Of a stretch of 6,885 nucleotides of DNA, positions 5,695-6,885 are shown in pieces. The notes beneath the pieces are model-generated. The model saw nothing but the letters and a program-made list of their open reading frames with translations, searched no databases and was not told the origin of the DNA. Position numbers and translations under genes: made by a program. The stretch covers positions 1 to 6,885 of the forward strand of contig JAFZXQ010000100.1 of the NCBI GenBank assembly GCA_017616705.1, in the 5' to 3' direction. The stretch's first letter is position 1. Each line of letters starts with the position of its first letter. The DNA comes from Clostridia bacterium (lineage in GTDB: Bacteria; Bacillota; Clostridia; Christensenellales; UBA1242).

Positions 5695-6855
5695 TTATTC
5701 TTGACTTTCACCAAGATATTCTGTTAAATCAACATCTTCTAATGTTAAACCATATTCAAAAGTCATTTCAACTGAAGAAGTATCTAAATATGGATATGGT
5801 AAAGCACCTGGCAAACTAGTGTTCATTGCAATAGCATTAACATATGTTAAAAGCCCATTCTTAAACTCAAAAGTATATGTGCCTTTTGAAAATAATACAC
5901 CATTTTCATCTACGTTATATTCACTATCATATATTATTTCATTTGCTAAAAAATATTGTCTTGTTCCATCTTCCAACACCCTAAGTTCTATCGTTTTTAA
6001 AATATCAATCATTTGCGTGATATTAACCAATGCTGCCGCATAATAAACTGGAACAATAATAGACCTATTTAACTGATAATTTGTTCCGGTTGTTGTAACC
6101 ACTACTTCATTTTTTTCTTCCTGCTCATTATAAACAAGACTATACTGTTTACTTTCAACTTGCAAATATTCATCGGTTTGTCCTGTTACTGATATAATAT
6201 CAAGATGATTGCCATTATTACTTTCATCTAGATAATAATATAGTTCATTTTCTTGATCATAAATAGCAGTATAAACATACTCTTCTGAATCAACTGTTAA
6301 TCCGACTAACCCCGAATGAACAACAGTTAATCTAGTATCAGTCATCAATCTAACAGAAGCAGCATAATAATCAGCCAAAAAGAGATTTTTAGCTTGTTCT
6401 TTTGTGTAAACTTGATTTACAACAATATTATTAAGCTCGGCAAGTTTTTCGTTAATTTCTTCAAGTTCGCTTTTAACCCCGTTTACTTCTGTTTTGGTTC
6501 CGTCATTAGTTTGATTTAAAGCATCAACCTTACCGTTAAGAGTTGTTAACTCATCTTTAACGCCGTCAACTTCGGTTTTAATTTCCCCATTAGTTTGGTT
6601 TAAAGCGTCAACTTCGGTTTTAATATTTCCTAACTCAGTATTATTATTTTCTAATTTATTTCCAATTTCACCAATTTCATTATTAGTTTTTGCGTTCTCA
6701 CTTTTATAAGTTTCAACGATTGAATCAACCTTCCCTAAAAGTTCGTCTTTAGTCATATCTTCAACAGCATCAAAACCAACACAACCAACAAATAAACCAC
6801 AAGTTAAGATGCAAGTTAAAACTAGTCCGATTACTTTAAAAATATTCTTTTTCAT
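5695..6855 (-). CDS. Predicted coiled-coil lipoprotein of unknown function
   Basis: I do not recognise the family. The start MKKNIFK plus a hydrophobic stretch (8-24) forms a signal peptide ending in a probable lipobox FVGC, with C25 as the lipidated residue. Phe at -3 is less usual, and C15 and C19 also lie in the signal. After a short acidic stretch, residues about 40-145 form a coiled coil. Residues 76-145 fall into five 14-residue units, with V, L and I at heptad core positions and recurring ALNQTN and KTEV. Residues 150-386 are a Tyr-rich, mixed helix and strand domain with no motif I know, and the end is acidic (TEYLGESQE). GGAGG (6863-6867) lies seven bases before the ATG. The predicted site is the outer face of the membrane, with the coiled coil as a stalk or oligomerisation segment. 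Its promoter lies outside the window. Confidence 0.85.
   Translation of the reverse strand: MKKNIFKVIGLVLTCILTCGLFVGCVGFDAVEDMTKDELLGKVDSIVETYKSENAKTNNEIGEIGNKLENNNTELGNIKTEVDALNQTNGEIKTEVDGVKDELTTLNGKVDALNQTNDGTKTEVNGVKSELEEINEKLAELNNIVVNQVYTKEQAKNLFLADYYAASVRLMTDTRLTVVHSGLVGLTVDSEEYVYTAIYDQENELYYYLDESNNGNHLDIISVTGQTDEYLQVESKQYSLVYNEQEEKNEVVVTTTGTNYQLNRSIIVPVYYAAALVNITQMIDILKTIELRVLEDGTRQYFLANEIIYDSEYNVDENGVLFSKGTYTFEFKNGLLTYVNAIAMNTSLPGALPYPYLDTSSVEMTFEYGLTLEDVDLTEYLGESQE
6463..6630 (-). repeat. Two imperfect 84-base tandem repeats in the lipoprotein coiled coil
   Basis: Codons 76-103 (6547-6630) and 104-131 (6463-6546) are tandem 84-base copies encoding 28 residues each, with 17 of 28 amino acids identical. 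Shared blocks are VDALNQTN, KTEV and GVK. Each copy is itself two 14-residue half-units. The DNA copies remain visibly alike (for example tagtttgatttaaagc against tagtttggtttaaagc on the plus strand), suggesting fairly recent duplication rather than coiled-coil composition alone. Confidence 0.8.
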
Positions 6856-6885
6856 TTGTTTTCCTCCACCACCATAATCACCCCC

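Noticed and set aside
5819..6043. A 74-codon plus-strand frame
   Set aside because: It is antisense to the lipoprotein gene, which has a good ribosome site, signal peptide and lipobox.
1..6885. CRISPR array, transposon ends, tRNA or recoded TGA codons
   Set aside because: No spaced identical repeats, no transposase, no tRNA-like cloverleaf and no in-frame TGA in conserved genes were found.

Overview
The window is AT-rich, gene-dense chromosomal sequence from a low-GC bacterium, most likely an anaerobic member of the Bacillota (Clostridia or a relative). The evidence is the clostridial style of the proteins, the strong GGAGG-type ribosome sites, AT-rich codon use, and a stand-alone SufC plus short SufB/D gene pair of the kind found in anaerobes. 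All six stop codons that can be seen are TAA, and nothing suggests a non-standard code. I see no mobile element, phage gene, CRISPR array, tRNA or rRNA.

Layout, left to right. (1) tyrS, tyrosyl-tRNA synthetase, lies on the minus strand and is cut by the left edge, probably a few residues before its end. (2) A 128-base divergent promoter region follows. (3) A two-gene plus-strand operon encodes SufC ATPase and a 306-residue SufB/SufD-family scaffold, closed by a palindromic terminator. (4) A minus-strand operon carries an RlmD/RlmCD-type 23S rRNA m5U methyltransferase and, overlapping its stop by one base, a 92-residue highly charged hypothetical protein. (5) An 85-base divergent promoter region follows. 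(6) A plus-strand radical SAM protein of the PflX (COG1313) family ends at a second two-way terminator. (7) A minus-strand predicted lipoprotein carries a 14-residue-period coiled coil. No gap without a gene exceeds 128 bases.

Three neighbouring units share an iron-sulfur theme. SufC with the SufB/D scaffold would build clusters. The methyltransferase shows the four cysteines of a [4Fe-4S] site, and the radical SAM protein must carry a [4Fe-4S] cluster. The sufC operon holds no cysteine desulfurase, SufU or second scaffold paralogue, which matches the minimal SUF-like (SMS) arrangement. That the neighbours depend on this machine is inference.

The most unusual regulatory feature is how close the readable promoters sit to the start codons. 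The methyltransferase and radical SAM genes lack a good Shine-Dalgarno site, and their -10 boxes would place +1 at, or one base before, the ATG, suggesting leaderless transcripts. tyrS has a near-ideal extended -10 promoter with a predicted leader of about 15 bases, too short for a T-box riboswitch. The most novel proteins are the 92-residue charged protein and the lipoprotein; I could not assign a function to either. I found no clearly new multi-gene system.
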